Part shown: positions 44,695 through 55,153 of the stretch, one piece after another
How the letters are laid out: every line of letters begins with the position of its first letter
How positions within the stretch are numbered: the first letter of the stretch is position 1
Source: Gemmatimonas sp.
Lineage (GTDB): Bacteria; Gemmatimonadota; Gemmatimonadetes; Gemmatimonadales; Gemmatimonadaceae
Assembly (NCBI GenBank): GCA_023910675.1
Contig: JAAVWC010000018.1
Span: 16,129-80,128 of the forward strand
Length of the DNA stretch: 64,000 nt
Direction: 5' to 3'
Translations under genes and position numbers: made by a program
Notes under the pieces: generated by a model
Databases searched by the model: none
The model's input: only the letters and a program-made list of their open reading frames with translations
Told to the model about the DNA's origin: nothing

Positions 44695-46072
44695 CCGTCA
44701 TCGGGATCGCGTTAGAACTGGCGGAGGAGTGTTTTTAGTGACTTTGATGCTCGGTTCGCAAAGGTTCTCAGCTTCCAGAACACACATATCCACTTCGACT
44801 CCATTGAGCACTTTATTGCCAGACAGAGAAGAGCGACCTCTTTGGGTGGCCCTAGCCTGCATCTTCACGGTGCACTTATGGTTTACCTCGCAGTGGTATG
44901 CGTTGGGATTATTCACCTTCGATGATGGATTCTTCGACGCGGACACGCTCAACAATCTGAGCGCGTTGGCCCATGGGTGGGCGCGCCGTTCTCTTGTACA
45001 TCCTCACCTCTCGAGTCTTTTTTCGATCCCGATCAGAGCTCTAGACTATGCCGAGCGCCTTGCGTACGGCGGGATAGACCCGAAGAAGTTTCGTGAGCTT
45101 CTGTCGCTCTCGATCACGCCACTCGCGTCCGTCACGGCCGCGTGGGCTCTCTACCGTGCCAGTAAAGTGCTCACTGCGAGCAGTCGCCTCAGTGTCGGTG
45201 TCGCAATTCTGTATGCAACATCTTTTTCGGCAATGGTGTTTGGTTCAATTCCCGAGGCCTTCGCGATAAGCAATGCGCTCATCGCCCTGCTGCTCTGTTA
45301 TTCAGTGCAGACGGCTGAAAGGGGCGTGGAGGGTCGGAAAAGCGTGTGGGCGGCTTTAGGATTCCTGATCGTATCAATCACGGTAACGAACGTTGTCACC
45401 TATTACATTGTACGCCTGCTGCATCTCCGGTATACTGGCCAACGCACGTGGAAAGAAGCAATTCGGCGGAGTTCGATTGAGACGCTCGCTATTGCCGTTA
45501 CAGCAGTCGGAAGCGGGTATATCGCAATTCAACTATTGGGCTATCAGGCAGAAGCTGCCGGCGCTAGCGTTGGAAACTATGTGAATAGTTTCGTCTCGCT
45601 CGCTCCGAGAGACATCGTACGAAACCTTTCTAACTTCGGCCTCTCGATTCCCCAGTCGTTCGTCGGCATTGGGATCATGCAGCATCCGCTGAAGTACTGC
45701 GGTGATCTCGCGAATTGTCAGGCAGTTTTCTTCTCCGACCAGACACCCTCGCCAACGAGAATTGCGCTCGGAACTTGCACCCTAGCTATCACCACTATCG
45801 TGGGATGGCAGCAGCTCAGGTCTGGCAAAAACTTCCAGTTGACCCTCGCCTGTCTCGCGATCTTGGCCTTCAATCTTTGTTTACACTCAGTATTCGGCAC
45901 AGAGATGTTTCTGTTCACCCAACACTGGATAAGTCCTTTGGTACTGCTCTTGACGCCGCTCCTAGCGCGTGTTCCAAAGGCACTTGTCGTCGTCGTTTTG
46001 GCCCAGGTCCTCATTAACGCGCCCGTTCTGGATCGAATCGCGTCTAGGATCTCTTCGGTAGTGGTACAGTGA
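44684..46072 (+). CDS. Multi-spanning membrane protein, GT-C-like, unknown specificity
   Basis: A 462-residue protein with a soluble basic N-terminus and 10-12 membrane helices. The first periplasmic loop holds FDDGFFDADTLNNLSALAHGW, with acidic residues placed as in GT-C glycosyltransferases, which use polyprenyl-phosphate sugars, but the usual PMT or GT39 signatures are not evident. Later blocks include VFGSIPEAFAISNALIALL and LFTQHWISPLVLLLTPLL. It lies between acyltransferase and glycosyltransferase genes and overlaps both, so a role in building the same polymer is likely. I do not recognise a named family. Confidence 0.65.
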   Translation: MSRNRHRDRVRTGGGVFLVTLMLGSQRFSASRTHISTSTPLSTLLPDREERPLWVALACIFTVHLWFTSQWYALGLFTFDDGFFDADTLNNLSALAHGWARRSLVHPHLSSLFSIPIRALDYAERLAYGGIDPKKFRELLSLSITPLASVTAAWALYRASKVLTASSRLSVGVAILYATSFSAMVFGSIPEAFAISNALIALLLCYSVQTAERGVEGRKSVWAALGFLIVSITVTNVVTYYIVRLLHLRYTGQRTWKEAIRRSSIETLAIAVTAVGSGYIAIQLLGYQAEAAGASVGNYVNSFVSLAPRDIVRNLSNFGLSIPQSFVGIGIMQHPLKYCGDLANCQAVFFSDQTPSPTRIALGTCTLAITTIVGWQQLRSGKNFQLTLACLAILAFNLCLHSVFGTEMFLFTQHWISPLVLLLTPLLARVPKALVVVVLAQVLINAPVLDRIASRISSVVVQ

Positions 46073-47205
46073 TGCGTAAGGGCGAGGGAGGCTGGACGAC
46101 TGATCTACGAGTGGCGCAGCTTATCGAGTCCGACGGACCGGGAGGTGCTGAGTCGGTGGTGCTGGCGCTCGCTGATGGGCTTCGTCGGCGCGGTGCCGAA
46201 GTCTTTCCCGTCGGTTTTTCTGGTGGTGAGGGCTGGCTGAGTGGGCGTTTACGCTTGGCTGGCCATGCAGTCTTTCAGCCCAAAATCAGCAGAACAGCAC
46301 CCATTGATCTAACCCTGCTCTGGGCCATGGTTCGATGGGTGACTAGAAACAAGATTGACATACTGCACGCCCATGAGTTGACCATGGGAGTATACGCCGG
46401 AGCCGTAGGTGCTCTGACGCGAGTTCCCCACATCGTCACCATGCATGGCGGAACATACTACGCCTCAGCACCTCGCCGAGCGCGGGCACTTCGGTGGTCC
46501 GCAACTCGCGCGTCTTCGCTCGTAGGAGTAGCTGAATCAACGTGCGAGCACCTTGCTTCGAATCTGCACATTTCTCGATCAACGATCGAGCTCGTGCCGA
46601 ATGGAGTGGAGCATCGGCCGGGTAGTAGAGAGAAGGGTCGACTGTCACTGGGAATAGGATCGAGCACCAAGCTCCTTCTGGCCGTCGGTAACCTGTATGC
46701 GGTCAAGGGGCATGCGTCTCTTGTCGCGGCCGCAAAGCTACTCGCCCAGCGTCAGGATCTGCCACCTTGGACTATTGCCATCGCCGGGAGGGGCGATGAG
46801 GAACAGTCACTGAGAAGCCAGATTGCGGCGGCGGACTTGACTAGCCGCGTTCAGTTGCTGGGATTGCGAAGTGATATCCCGGATCTCTTAGCGGCTGCGG
46901 ATGCGTGGGTCATGCCATCGCTTTCGGAAGGACTACCCATGGCGTTGTTGGAAGCGATGATGGCCGGCTGCCCGACGCTTTGCACGTCCGTCGGAGGAAT
47001 ACCCGATCTTATAGAGTCCGGCGTATCGGGGTGGCTGGTGAAGCCGAATGAGCCGGAGGCGCTGGCGAAGGCAATGGCGACCATATTGAGCAACGCAGAC
47101 ACTGCAGCGCAGGTGGGAGAAAGGGGGCGCTCGCTAGCCGTTGGCCGCTATGGGGTCGAGCTCATGATCGACCGATACCTTGCCCTGTACGAGAAATCCA
47201 GGTAA
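46069..47205 (+). CDS. GT4-type glycosyltransferase
   Basis: A 378-residue GT-B enzyme, starting at GTG 46069 or ATG 46072, which overlap the previous stop. It has RVAQLIESDGPGGAESVVLAL near the N-terminus, DILHAHELTMGVYAG, VPHIVTMHGGTYY, the donor-site KLLLAVGNLYAVKGHASLV and VMPSLSEGLPMALLEAMMAGCPTLCTSVGGIPDLI. The layout is typical of enzymes that build capsular or O-antigen repeat units. Its 3' end overlaps the convergent GT2 gene by 44 bp. Confidence 0.92.
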   Translation: MMRKGEGGWTTDLRVAQLIESDGPGGAESVVLALADGLRRRGAEVFPVGFSGGEGWLSGRLRLAGHAVFQPKISRTAPIDLTLLWAMVRWVTRNKIDILHAHELTMGVYAGAVGALTRVPHIVTMHGGTYYASAPRRARALRWSATRASSLVGVAESTCEHLASNLHISRSTIELVPNGVEHRPGSREKGRLSLGIGSSTKLLLAVGNLYAVKGHASLVAAAKLLAQRQDLPPWTIAIAGRGDEEQSLRSQIAAADLTSRVQLLGLRSDIPDLLAAADAWVMPSLSEGLPMALLEAMMAGCPTLCTSVGGIPDLIESGVSGWLVKPNEPEALAKAMATILSNADTAAQVGERGRSLAVGRYGVELMIDRYLALYEKSR

Positions 47206-48160
47206 GAGGGTTGGTCTTGGCCAGAACAGCAGCAAGATCAAGAGTTAGGCGTACGCTACTCTTTGCCTTGCGGACTGTTCCCGAGCGGGAGCGCATTGCG
47301 TCTGCCCACAGCGAGAACGCCTCTCCCAATCGCCTTCTTTGGAGCAGTGAGCTCGCCGCCTCAAACTTTGCACGGCCAATTCGATGCTCCAGAATTTCCA
47401 TGTAGCTGTTTGCGTTCGGATCTTTACGTACACATTCGAGCGCCTTCAGCTTGTCCAGTGTCATCATTGAGACGTCGCTGGTGGCATTTCGCCCGTGCCG
47501 GCGCACGTCTGCTACAATTTCATTAGAAAAGGCTGCTTTCCCGCGCAAGTACGCGCGGAGAACAAAGTCTGCGTCTTGGCAACGAACCAGAGAACGGTCG
47601 AAGCGTAGCCCCTTTATGAAGTCAGCACGAAACAGCATCGTGAGCATGAATGCAGGAAAATCGCCAAATGATACGAGCGACGCGAACGCATTGCCTTCGA
47701 TAACTCGTCCTGCCCCCGAGCGCGACGGATAGGTCCGCAAGCTTTGCAGCTCCGGGAAGAACGTGAATTGATGCGGCAATTCCTCGCCAGTATCGTTCAA
47801 GAAGCGAACGAAGTTGGCAAAGCAGCAGACGATGTCATCCTCGCTCGTCAACAATTGCAGTTGCTGCTCCAACATGCTGGGGCGCCATCTATCGTCGGCG
47901 TCTAGAAACGCGATGTAGCTTCCGGTCGCAACATCCAACCCGAAATTGCGGGCACTCGAGACGCCACTGTTCGGGTGCCAGTGGTATTGAACTCTCGGAT
48001 CTGCGATCGACCGCACAACAGACTCTGTGTTATCGACGCTGCCGTCATCAACTACAATTATCTCGTCAGCTCGGACCGTCTGAGAAAGCACAGACTGTAC
48101 AGCCTCCGCGATGTACGCCCCGTTATTAAATGCAGGGATTATGACCGATATACCAGGCAT
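47162..48160 (-). CDS. GT2-type glycosyltransferase
   Basis: A 332-residue GT-A enzyme: ISVIIPAFNNGAYIAEAV at the N-terminus, IIVVDDGSVDNTESV near residue 36, and SYIAFLDADDRWRPSML near 90 with the DxD metal site. The C-terminal 100 residues are helical and basic. IS630 copy B has inserted 5 bp before the ATG in the same direction, so the native ribosome-binding site has been displaced. The transposase stop is 6 bp from this ATG, and translation may now depend on re-initiation. The coding region is intact. Confidence 0.93.
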   Translation of the reverse strand: MPGISVIIPAFNNGAYIAEAVQSVLSQTVRADEIIVVDDGSVDNTESVVRSIADPRVQYHWHPNSGVSSARNFGLDVATGSYIAFLDADDRWRPSMLEQQLQLLTSEDDIVCCFANFVRFLNDTGEELPHQFTFFPELQSLRTYPSRSGAGRVIEGNAFASLVSFGDFPAFMLTMLFRADFIKGLRFDRSLVRCQDADFVLRAYLRGKAAFSNEIVADVRRHGRNATSDVSMMTLDKLKALECVRKDPNANSYMEILEHRIGRAKFEAASSLLQRRRLGEAFSLWADAMRSRSGTVRKAKSSVRLTLDLAAVLAKTNPLTWISRTGQGIGRS

Positions 48161-48165
48161 AATTA

Positions 48166-49268
48166 CTCAGGAGTCAGAAATATAGGAGACACTTGGGTGT
48201 CTGAAAAACGAGCGGATGAGCGCCTTGTTCTTCTGCATACTGGCGAGTTGTTCGTGGACCCGTGCCTCAAGCGCCTCGCCTTTTTGCAAGGGCCGACGCG
48301 CAGTCCCCGTGCGCTTTGCATGACTCCACACCAGTTCGTCCGGATTCAGCTCTGGCGCGTAGCCCGGCAACACGTGCAAGGTCAGCTTCCCGTTCGTCGA
48401 CGCCACATAGGTCTTGACCGCGTTGGTCTTGTGCGCCGGCAATCCATCCAAGACGAGATGCAAGGGACGTCGACGCCCGCGCATCAATCGCTTCAGCAGC
48501 GTGACGAACAGCGCGCCCGTCAGGCCGCCGTGGTATGTGACAAACCAAAATGCGCCTTTCACGGTGACCGCGGATGCCGCGCTGATGCGCTGGCGTTGCC
48601 CGGGGACGCGCACTACCGGCGTTTCGCCGCGGGCACTCCACGTCGTGCCGTGCACCGTGTCCGCCCGAAAGCCGGATTCGTCCCAGAACGCGATCTCGGC
48701 GCCCTCGCGCTTCGCCTGTTGCACGAGGGCCGGGTACCGCTCGCGCTGCCAGGTCGCGATGGCCACCGGATCGCGCTGGTAGGCGCGCTGCAAGGGCTTT
48801 GGCACCGTCAGGTCGAGCCGCGCGAGCAGCGTCCCGATGGAGGCGAGCGAGAGCGACACACCAAAGCGCTCCGCGATCAGCGACTGCACGACCTGTCGCG
48901 TCCATAGTCCGAAATCGAAGCCGTACTGCAGCGGGGATTTCCCGTGCACCCATCGGAACACCTGCCGTTCCTGCGTTGGCGTCAACGTGCGTGGCCGTCC
49001 GGTCGCCGGCCGCGCGCGCAATACTTTAAGGCCACGCCCGCGCCCGCGCCCGGCCGCCTGAATCTTGTAGGCCCACGACCGCTGTAATCCAAACGACGCG
49101 GCCACCGCCGCCGGCCGTTCGCCGGCCCGCATGCGTTCGACCGCGAGCCGCCGCATCTCTTCGAGCGTCGTGTGATCCAAGGTGCGACCGTCGCGTCGTG
49201 TCATACCGTAGATACGCGCACCCTCGTCAAAACGTTCCCAGGTGTCCGCTAACTTACTGTTCTCTGAG
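48166..49268 (-). mobile_element. IS630-family insertion sequence, copy B (1103 bp)
   Basis: The imperfect terminal repeats are CTCAGGAGTCAGAAATATAG (left) and, reversed, CTCAGAGAACAGTAAGTTAG (right), each followed by GACAC. TA flanks both ends (48164-48165 and 49269-49270). It is the uninterrupted version of copy A at 36290-38794, in opposite orientation. Only 92 bp separate it from IS256 copy B. Confidence 0.95.
48167..49204 (-). CDS. IS630-family transposase
   Basis: A 345-residue transposase. The N-terminal HTH (RPAAVAASFGLQRSWAYKIQ) is followed by a Gly/Arg linker and a second HTH-like region (LTPTQERQVFRWVHGKSPLQ). The DDE domain comes next: AEIAFWDESGFRADTVHG with the first Asp, LHLVLDGLPAHKTNAV with the second, and APELNPDELVWSHAKR with the glutamate. 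It ends in PSVSYISDS. It is full length with no lesions, so it could supply transposase for copy A as well. Confidence 0.95.
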   Translation of the reverse strand: MTRRDGRTLDHTTLEEMRRLAVERMRAGERPAAVAASFGLQRSWAYKIQAAGRGRGRGLKVLRARPATGRPRTLTPTQERQVFRWVHGKSPLQYGFDFGLWTRQVVQSLIAERFGVSLSLASIGTLLARLDLTVPKPLQRAYQRDPVAIATWQRERYPALVQQAKREGAEIAFWDESGFRADTVHGTTWSARGETPVVRVPGQRQRISAASAVTVKGAFWFVTYHGGLTGALFVTLLKRLMRGRRRPLHLVLDGLPAHKTNAVKTYVASTNGKLTLHVLPGYAPELNPDELVWSHAKRTGTARRPLQKGEALEARVHEQLASMQKNKALIRSFFRHPSVSYISDS

Positions 49269-49360
49269 TAATGGTTTCGGTGGTCGCGGTTGAGGCGATT
49301 ATCTGACGTTTCACGCACGTGTGAGTTGATCCCACCTCTGACGTTCGCCACGCGGCTCGA

Positions 49361-50738
49361 GAGGTCTCGTCAAGAAGTGTGTAAATGCGCGTCAGGCGGC
49401 GGCTTTCTGGGTGGGTGACATAGCGGGGATTTCGATGCCATCGGCGTAGCGGACGCCACGATACACATCGCGGCACTGCTCCGGCGCGTTCAGCTTGCGA
49501 AAGCGCTTCTCGGCGACGCGCAGCAGCCGCCAGATGATCGCCGTGGCGCGCTCCACTTTCTTGAAACGCTTGGCCGCGCTCGTGCGGAGCCGCACCGCCG
49601 CGAAGGGGGACTCGACGACGTTCGTCGTGCGCAGATGGCGCCAATGCTCTTTCGGAAACTGGTAGTACGTGAGCATCCGCGCCCAGTCGCGATCCAGACG
49701 CTCGCACGCTTTCGGGAAGCGGAGCCGATAGGCGCGGTGGAAGCGCTGCCGCTCCTGCTCCGCGTCGGCAACGGATTCGGCGGCGGCGATGCGCTGTACC
49801 GCGCCCTGCACGTCCGGCTGGTGTTTGAGCGGGGCCGCGTCGACCACGTTGCGGAGCTGGTGATTCCAGCAGCGTTGCTCCGCCGCGTCTGGCCATACCT
49901 GGCCCACCGCGTTCCACAGGCCCAACGCGCCATCGCCAATCACGCAGGCGGGGGCCGGCAGGCCGCGCGCCGTGAGATCGCGCAAGATCTCCGCCCAGCT
50001 CTCACTCGACTCGCGGTGACCGCTCTCGACGGCGAGGACCACCTTGGTCCCGTCCGCGAGCGCGGCGATCAGCACCAACAGCGCGGCCTTCGTCGACTCC
50101 AGGCCGGCCTTCACGTAGATCCCGTCGGCCCAGACGTACACGGGCTCGAGCGCGGACAAGTCCTGCGTGCGCCACGGCACGTAGTCGCGCTGCCAGTCTT
50201 CGGTCAGGCGTTGCACACGGCTCGCACTCAGCGGCGCGCCATCGCCCAGCAGCCCGCGCAGCGCCCGCGTGAAGTCGCCGCTGGACAGGCCGTGCAAATA
50301 CCGCTCCGGCAACAGCTTCGCGATCTCCGGCGTGCGGCGCTGAAACAACGGCAGGATCCGACTCTCAAAGCGCGCGTCGAGCCCACGCACGCGGGGACGA
50401 CGAATCGAGATCGTGCCGTTCATCAACGCCACCTGTCGTGGCTGCCCATGGCCATTGCGATAGCCGACGACGGTATCCGCCGCCCGCCGCTCATGACGGC
50501 CGCGGCCGAGCAGCGCGTCGACCTCGTCGTCCAACACGCGCTGCAGGCAGGTTTGCACTTGCTCACGAATACACGTTTCCAGCGTCGACCAAGTCGGGCT
50601 TGACGCGGTCGCAGGAATGTCGATCTTCATCACGGGCGGTGGCTCCTTTTTGTTGCCGGGATTCTCCCGGGGGTGACTGGGTTACCTGAAAAGGTGCCAC
50701 CGTCTGCCGTTCATTTCCACACTTTTTGATTGTACCTC
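49361..50738 (-). mobile_element. IS256-family insertion sequence, copy B (1378 bp)
   Basis: Identical in length and ends to copy A (30957-32334) but inverted. An 8-bp duplication CGGCTCGA flanks it (49353-49360 and 50739-50746). It lies in the gap downstream of the polysaccharide deacetylase gene and hits no gene. Confidence 0.96.
49392..50633 (-). CDS. IS256-family (mutator-type) transposase
   Basis: A 413-residue transposase, full length, with [27 protein letters not shown] and [16 protein letters not shown] as in copy A. It differs from that copy by only a few residues. The N-terminal segment contains a Cys ([16 protein letters not shown]) and the [11 protein letters not shown] block seen in the family. 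Confidence 0.95.
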   Translation of the reverse strand: MMKIDIPATASSPTWSTLETCIREQVQTCLQRVLDDEVDALLGRGRHERRAADTVVGYRNGHGQPRQVALMNGTISIRRPRVRGLDARFESRILPLFQRRTPEIAKLLPERYLHGLSSGDFTRALRGLLGDGAPLSASRVQRLTEDWQRDYVPWRTQDLSALEPVYVWADGIYVKAGLESTKAALLVLIAALADGTKVVLAVESGHRESSESWAEILRDLTARGLPAPACVIGDGALGLWNAVGQVWPDAAEQRCWNHQLRNVVDAAPLKHQPDVQGAVQRIAAAESVADAEQERQRFHRAYRLRFPKACERLDRDWARMLTYYQFPKEHWRHLRTTNVVESPFAAVRLRTSAAKRFKKVERATAIIWRLLRVAEKRFRKLNAPEQCRDVYRGVRYADGIEIPAMSPTQKAAA

Positions 50739-50793
50739 CGGCTCGACGAGCGGAACGAGTCGGGATGGAGAAGTGCCAACACACAATGTTCGC

Positions 50794-51705
50794 TCAAAGA
50801 ATCCCTGCTAGTCTAAGTCGGAATCCTGCAGTGCTCAACCCGCTCGCCACATTGAGCCGGGGCAGCGGGAGGTCGGTCGAGAATTCGGATTCGCACCACC
50901 CGCCTTCGACGCGTAGAGTCAGACGAATTCCAGCGTCGCGTGCGACCAGCTCCGTTTCTTCTCCAAACAGGCCGTATGGATGAGCGAGCGCTGGTACGAC
51001 CCGCCCACCGAAATGCTCGTTGAGCCACGCCAATGGTGCATGAATCTCGTGCTCGAGTTCACCGCGAGAGATTCGTGAGAGGTTGGGATGTGACCAGGTG
51101 TGGGGAGCGAACGACACACCAAACAGTTCCGAGGCCCTATACAAGTCGACAACAGCTGACCCGCGTGCAAAGGCGGGGACCTCTGAAATGGTTAGCTTGT
51201 TCTCGGATGCCCACTTCATCACGTCTTCGTGCTTCCCCGAAAGCTTCTCGAGCGCAGTCTGTCGGATTCCCGGTGCCAAAACGCCAGTGATCGGATTGGC
51301 GAGATGATCCCACCAGAACGACTTATGATCCAGAAAACCAGGCGATACAAACACCGTCGAAGGCATCCGACGCCGAGCAAGCTCTGGTAGTGCCCACGTA
51401 ACGGCACCGACGTACGCATCGTCGAAGGTGATTACCACCCTCGGTCGTGTTGATGCCGTGCCTCCCTTTTCACATAGGGACATGAGTGGTACAACATCAC
51501 AATGACGTTCGAGAAGATCCAACTGCCTGACAAACTCCTCGAAAGGTAGGTGCATCGAGACATCGCCCGTTGGATGCGAGTCCGATGGCACAATATTGTG
51601 ATAAGCCAAAATCAGAACGCGGCCGCGCCGACGACTTATTGCCTCAGAGTTTGCAAGCAGGAAGGAGAGCGCCGGCTCTCCCAAACGCTTCAGTGTTTTT
51701 CTCAC
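50794..51705 (-). CDS. Polysaccharide deacetylase (NodB-like, CE4)
   Basis: A 303-residue protein. The NodB domain carries RVVITFDDAYVGAV near residue 92, with the catalytic and metal-binding Asp pair, PSTVFVSPGFLD, FAPHTWSHPNLSRIS with the His-x3-His metal ligands near residue 197, and PALAHPYGLFGEET. It has an N-terminal segment but no obvious signal peptide. It would N-deacetylate a sugar in the polymer. Its start overlaps the stop of the FemAB gene by 4 bp, so it is the third gene of a minus-strand operon with the FemAB and DUF3473 genes. Confidence 0.92.
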   Translation of the reverse strand: MRKTLKRLGEPALSFLLANSEAISRRRGRVLILAYHNIVPSDSHPTGDVSMHLPFEEFVRQLDLLERHCDVVPLMSLCEKGGTASTRPRVVITFDDAYVGAVTWALPELARRRMPSTVFVSPGFLDHKSFWWDHLANPITGVLAPGIRQTALEKLSGKHEDVMKWASENKLTISEVPAFARGSAVVDLYRASELFGVSFAPHTWSHPNLSRISRGELEHEIHAPLAWLNEHFGGRVVPALAHPYGLFGEETELVARDAGIRLTLRVEGGWCESEFSTDLPLPRLNVASGLSTAGFRLRLAGIL

Positions 51706-52733
51706 GGAATGAGCCGCACTACCATGGGCCCAAGCAATGTCGCAACAGAGATAGGAAGCTTACGCCAAACTCGCGGCCCCATAGAGTATCTCGCATCATC
51801 CGGCGAGGGCGTCTTGTTCGCCGACTGCGAACTCTGATACCACCACAGCGGGACGTCCTTTGCTCCCCACTGACGCTTGAAACGATGTGTGCCACTGTCC
51901 GGCGAACAGCGCCCGAAGTTAAAGCGAGCCACGCCTTGTTGCTGTAGGCGCTCCATGAATGAGAAATACAACCCCATGTTCGGTGAAAGGCGACTATGCG
52001 AACGCAACGATGACGCCCACGTGATCTCGAATTCGTTGTCCCAATGAAAACCACAGCCCGCCGCTACAGGTTCGCCCTTGATCCATGCGCACGCGAAGAG
52101 CGCGCTGTCTGGGAAAGTCTCCGCGATGGTACGAAAAAGTGACAGCGGTTGCGTCGGTGTCCCCAAGTCGCGCATATGCTCGGAGAACACGGCGAAGAAC
52201 GGCTCGACCTGGTCCGCGCCGAATTTCACTTCCATGCCTTCCTTGAACGGTCGGCGAACTTGGCTGCGAACCTTGGCGTCGAAGCTCTTCATCAACGCCT
52301 CGCTGCCGGAACCCGGTAAGTCGAGTACCACCGTTACCTTCCGGTGCGAAACGGCCATGTCCAAAGGCAATGCGACATAACTGCGAAGCTCCAGCAGATC
52401 GACACGCCGGGTGTCGCTATACTCGATGGCCCACTGCGCGAGCGCACGAACCGCCTCCGCGCTTCCGAGCGGCCCGCCGTAACTCACGAACGGCATCGAA
52501 CACACAAAGTCGCCAAACAGCCTGCTGCGCACGCGCACCAGCGGGAGAACGCCGCACAGGGTCCCGTCTGCGTTCCGTGCAGTCAGGTATAGCGTCTCGT
52601 GTTTCCAGACTGTGCGCACGACCGATTGCCACGCGCAGAGATGGAAATGCGTCCATCCAACCTGACGTTGGACGAACGCGTCCCATTCAGCGGCAATGGC
52701 ACTCGCGTCAACCTGCTCGACCCTGATGCTCAT
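51702..52733 (-). CDS. FemAB/GNAT-type acyltransferase, XrtA-system-associated type
   Basis: About 343 residues from the ATG at 52733 (MSIRVEQVDASAIAAEWDAF); the frame is open to 52787 but the extension lacks similarity. The family pattern is clear: GWTHFHLCAWQSVVRTVW, LPLVRVRSRLFGDFVCSMPFVSYGG, SFDAKVRSQVRRPFKEGMEV, MRDLGTPTQPLSLF, GFHWDNEFEITWASSLR and FNFGRCSPDSGTHRFKRQWG. These proteins resemble peptidoglycan-bridge FemAB enzymes and occur in exopolysaccharide loci linked to exosortase A. The substrate is not known. It overlaps both neighbours by 4 bp. Confidence 0.88.
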   Translation of the reverse strand: MSIRVEQVDASAIAAEWDAFVQRQVGWTHFHLCAWQSVVRTVWKHETLYLTARNADGTLCGVLPLVRVRSRLFGDFVCSMPFVSYGGPLGSAEAVRALAQWAIEYSDTRRVDLLELRSYVALPLDMAVSHRKVTVVLDLPGSGSEALMKSFDAKVRSQVRRPFKEGMEVKFGADQVEPFFAVFSEHMRDLGTPTQPLSLFRTIAETFPDSALFACAWIKGEPVAAGCGFHWDNEFEITWASSLRSHSRLSPNMGLYFSFMERLQQQGVARFNFGRCSPDSGTHRFKRQWGAKDVPLWWYQSSQSANKTPSPDDARYSMGPRVWRKLPISVATLLGPMVVRLIP

Positions 52734-53623
52734 GTCCGCCCCGCAATCCCAGTGTTCATCATGTCGGCAAATGATGTAAAACGCCATCGCGACAGCAAAT
52801 TCCGAAGCCGCGGTTCCGTTGCGCGCAGGTTCCGGTAGTGCCGAATCCGCGTGGTGAGCCCAACCGGAAGTCGTGGTTGTTCGGCGTCAATTTCCCATGG
52901 GTGGATGTAGAACACCGCTGGCTGGCAACCTTCAAGCACCGCCGACAAGCCCATGTGAATGACCTTTTCCGGGAATTGTCGAAACCAGCCTCCACCGGCA
53001 ACAGGAATCTGCATACCGAGTAACGGCCACACGGCGGGTGGATACTCTGCTAGCGACTCACCAGACGACAGTCTGAGAAAGTGCGGCGTGCGCTCACCTA
53101 CGGCAGTCCCATAGCCCGGCCGTGCAATGGGGAACCGGCTGGAATCGTAGCGGTGGCCCTCCGAATACAACACGTCCAGTGCCCAGGGCACCGCGTCCGT
53201 GAGGGAAAACGACGGCGCACGGTACCCATTCACCACGACACCGGCAGTATCCTCGAGCGTACCTTTCGCTCGGCGAATATCCTCCCGGAATTGTACTTCG
53301 CTGATGGTCGTGATCCGCTGATGCCAATAGCCATGAGAGGCAATCTCATGACCCTGGCCAACGATGCGTTGGACCAATGAAGGAAAGCGCTCTGCGACCC
53401 AGCCCAGCGTGAAGAACGTTCCCCGGGTTCCCGTGTCGGCGCACACTTGCAAGAGCCGGTCCGTGTTACGCTCGACGCGCGAAGGAAGGGCATCCCACTG
53501 GTCGCGTGACACGTGGCCGTCAAACGCGCTGACTTGGAACCAGTCTTCAACGTCGACGGTGAAGACTGGGACGGCGCGCCCATATCCCTCTGGACGAACG
53601 CTCGTCCCCGAAATCATCGCCAT
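52730..53623 (-). CDS. Polysaccharide deacetylase with DUF3473, XrtA-system-associated type
   Basis: A 297-residue protein. It starts with AVPVFTVDVEDWFQVSAFDG, which carries the Asp-Val-Glu-Asp-Trp-Phe signature of this subgroup. It continues with CADTGTRGTFFTLGWVAERFP, GHEIASHGYWHQRIT with the metal His pair, NGYRAPSFSLT and YIHPWEIDAEQPRLP, and ends in the DUF3473 tail. This subgroup is characteristic of exosortase-A-linked exopolysaccharide clusters. It is the first gene of a three-gene operon and begins 8 bp after the end of citrate synthase. No exosortase or PEP-CTERM protein is seen in this window. Confidence 0.9.
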   Translation of the reverse strand: MAMISGTSVRPEGYGRAVPVFTVDVEDWFQVSAFDGHVSRDQWDALPSRVERNTDRLLQVCADTGTRGTFFTLGWVAERFPSLVQRIVGQGHEIASHGYWHQRITTISEVQFREDIRRAKGTLEDTAGVVVNGYRAPSFSLTDAVPWALDVLYSEGHRYDSSRFPIARPGYGTAVGERTPHFLRLSSGESLAEYPPAVWPLLGMQIPVAGGGWFRQFPEKVIHMGLSAVLEGCQPAVFYIHPWEIDAEQPRLPVGLTTRIRHYRNLRATEPRLRNLLSRWRFTSFADMMNTGIAGRT

Positions 53624-53630
53624 ACCCGGG

Positions 53631-55019
<1,389 letters not shown>

Positions 55020-55153
55020 CGGAGGCTGACTACTCCAGGCAACGCTGGGGAGATTGACAAAACGGCGAGGACACGCGGAGTGCGCATCCAGAGTGTGCGT
55101 GCTGAAAAACTAAGGCCGTGCAAGCCACCGTGCGGCAGTGGTCTCAACGGCAC

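Noticed and set aside
48166..50738. Adjacent IS630 and IS256 as a composite transposon
   Set aside because: Each has its own complete target duplication (TA and CGGCTCGA), so they arrived independently.
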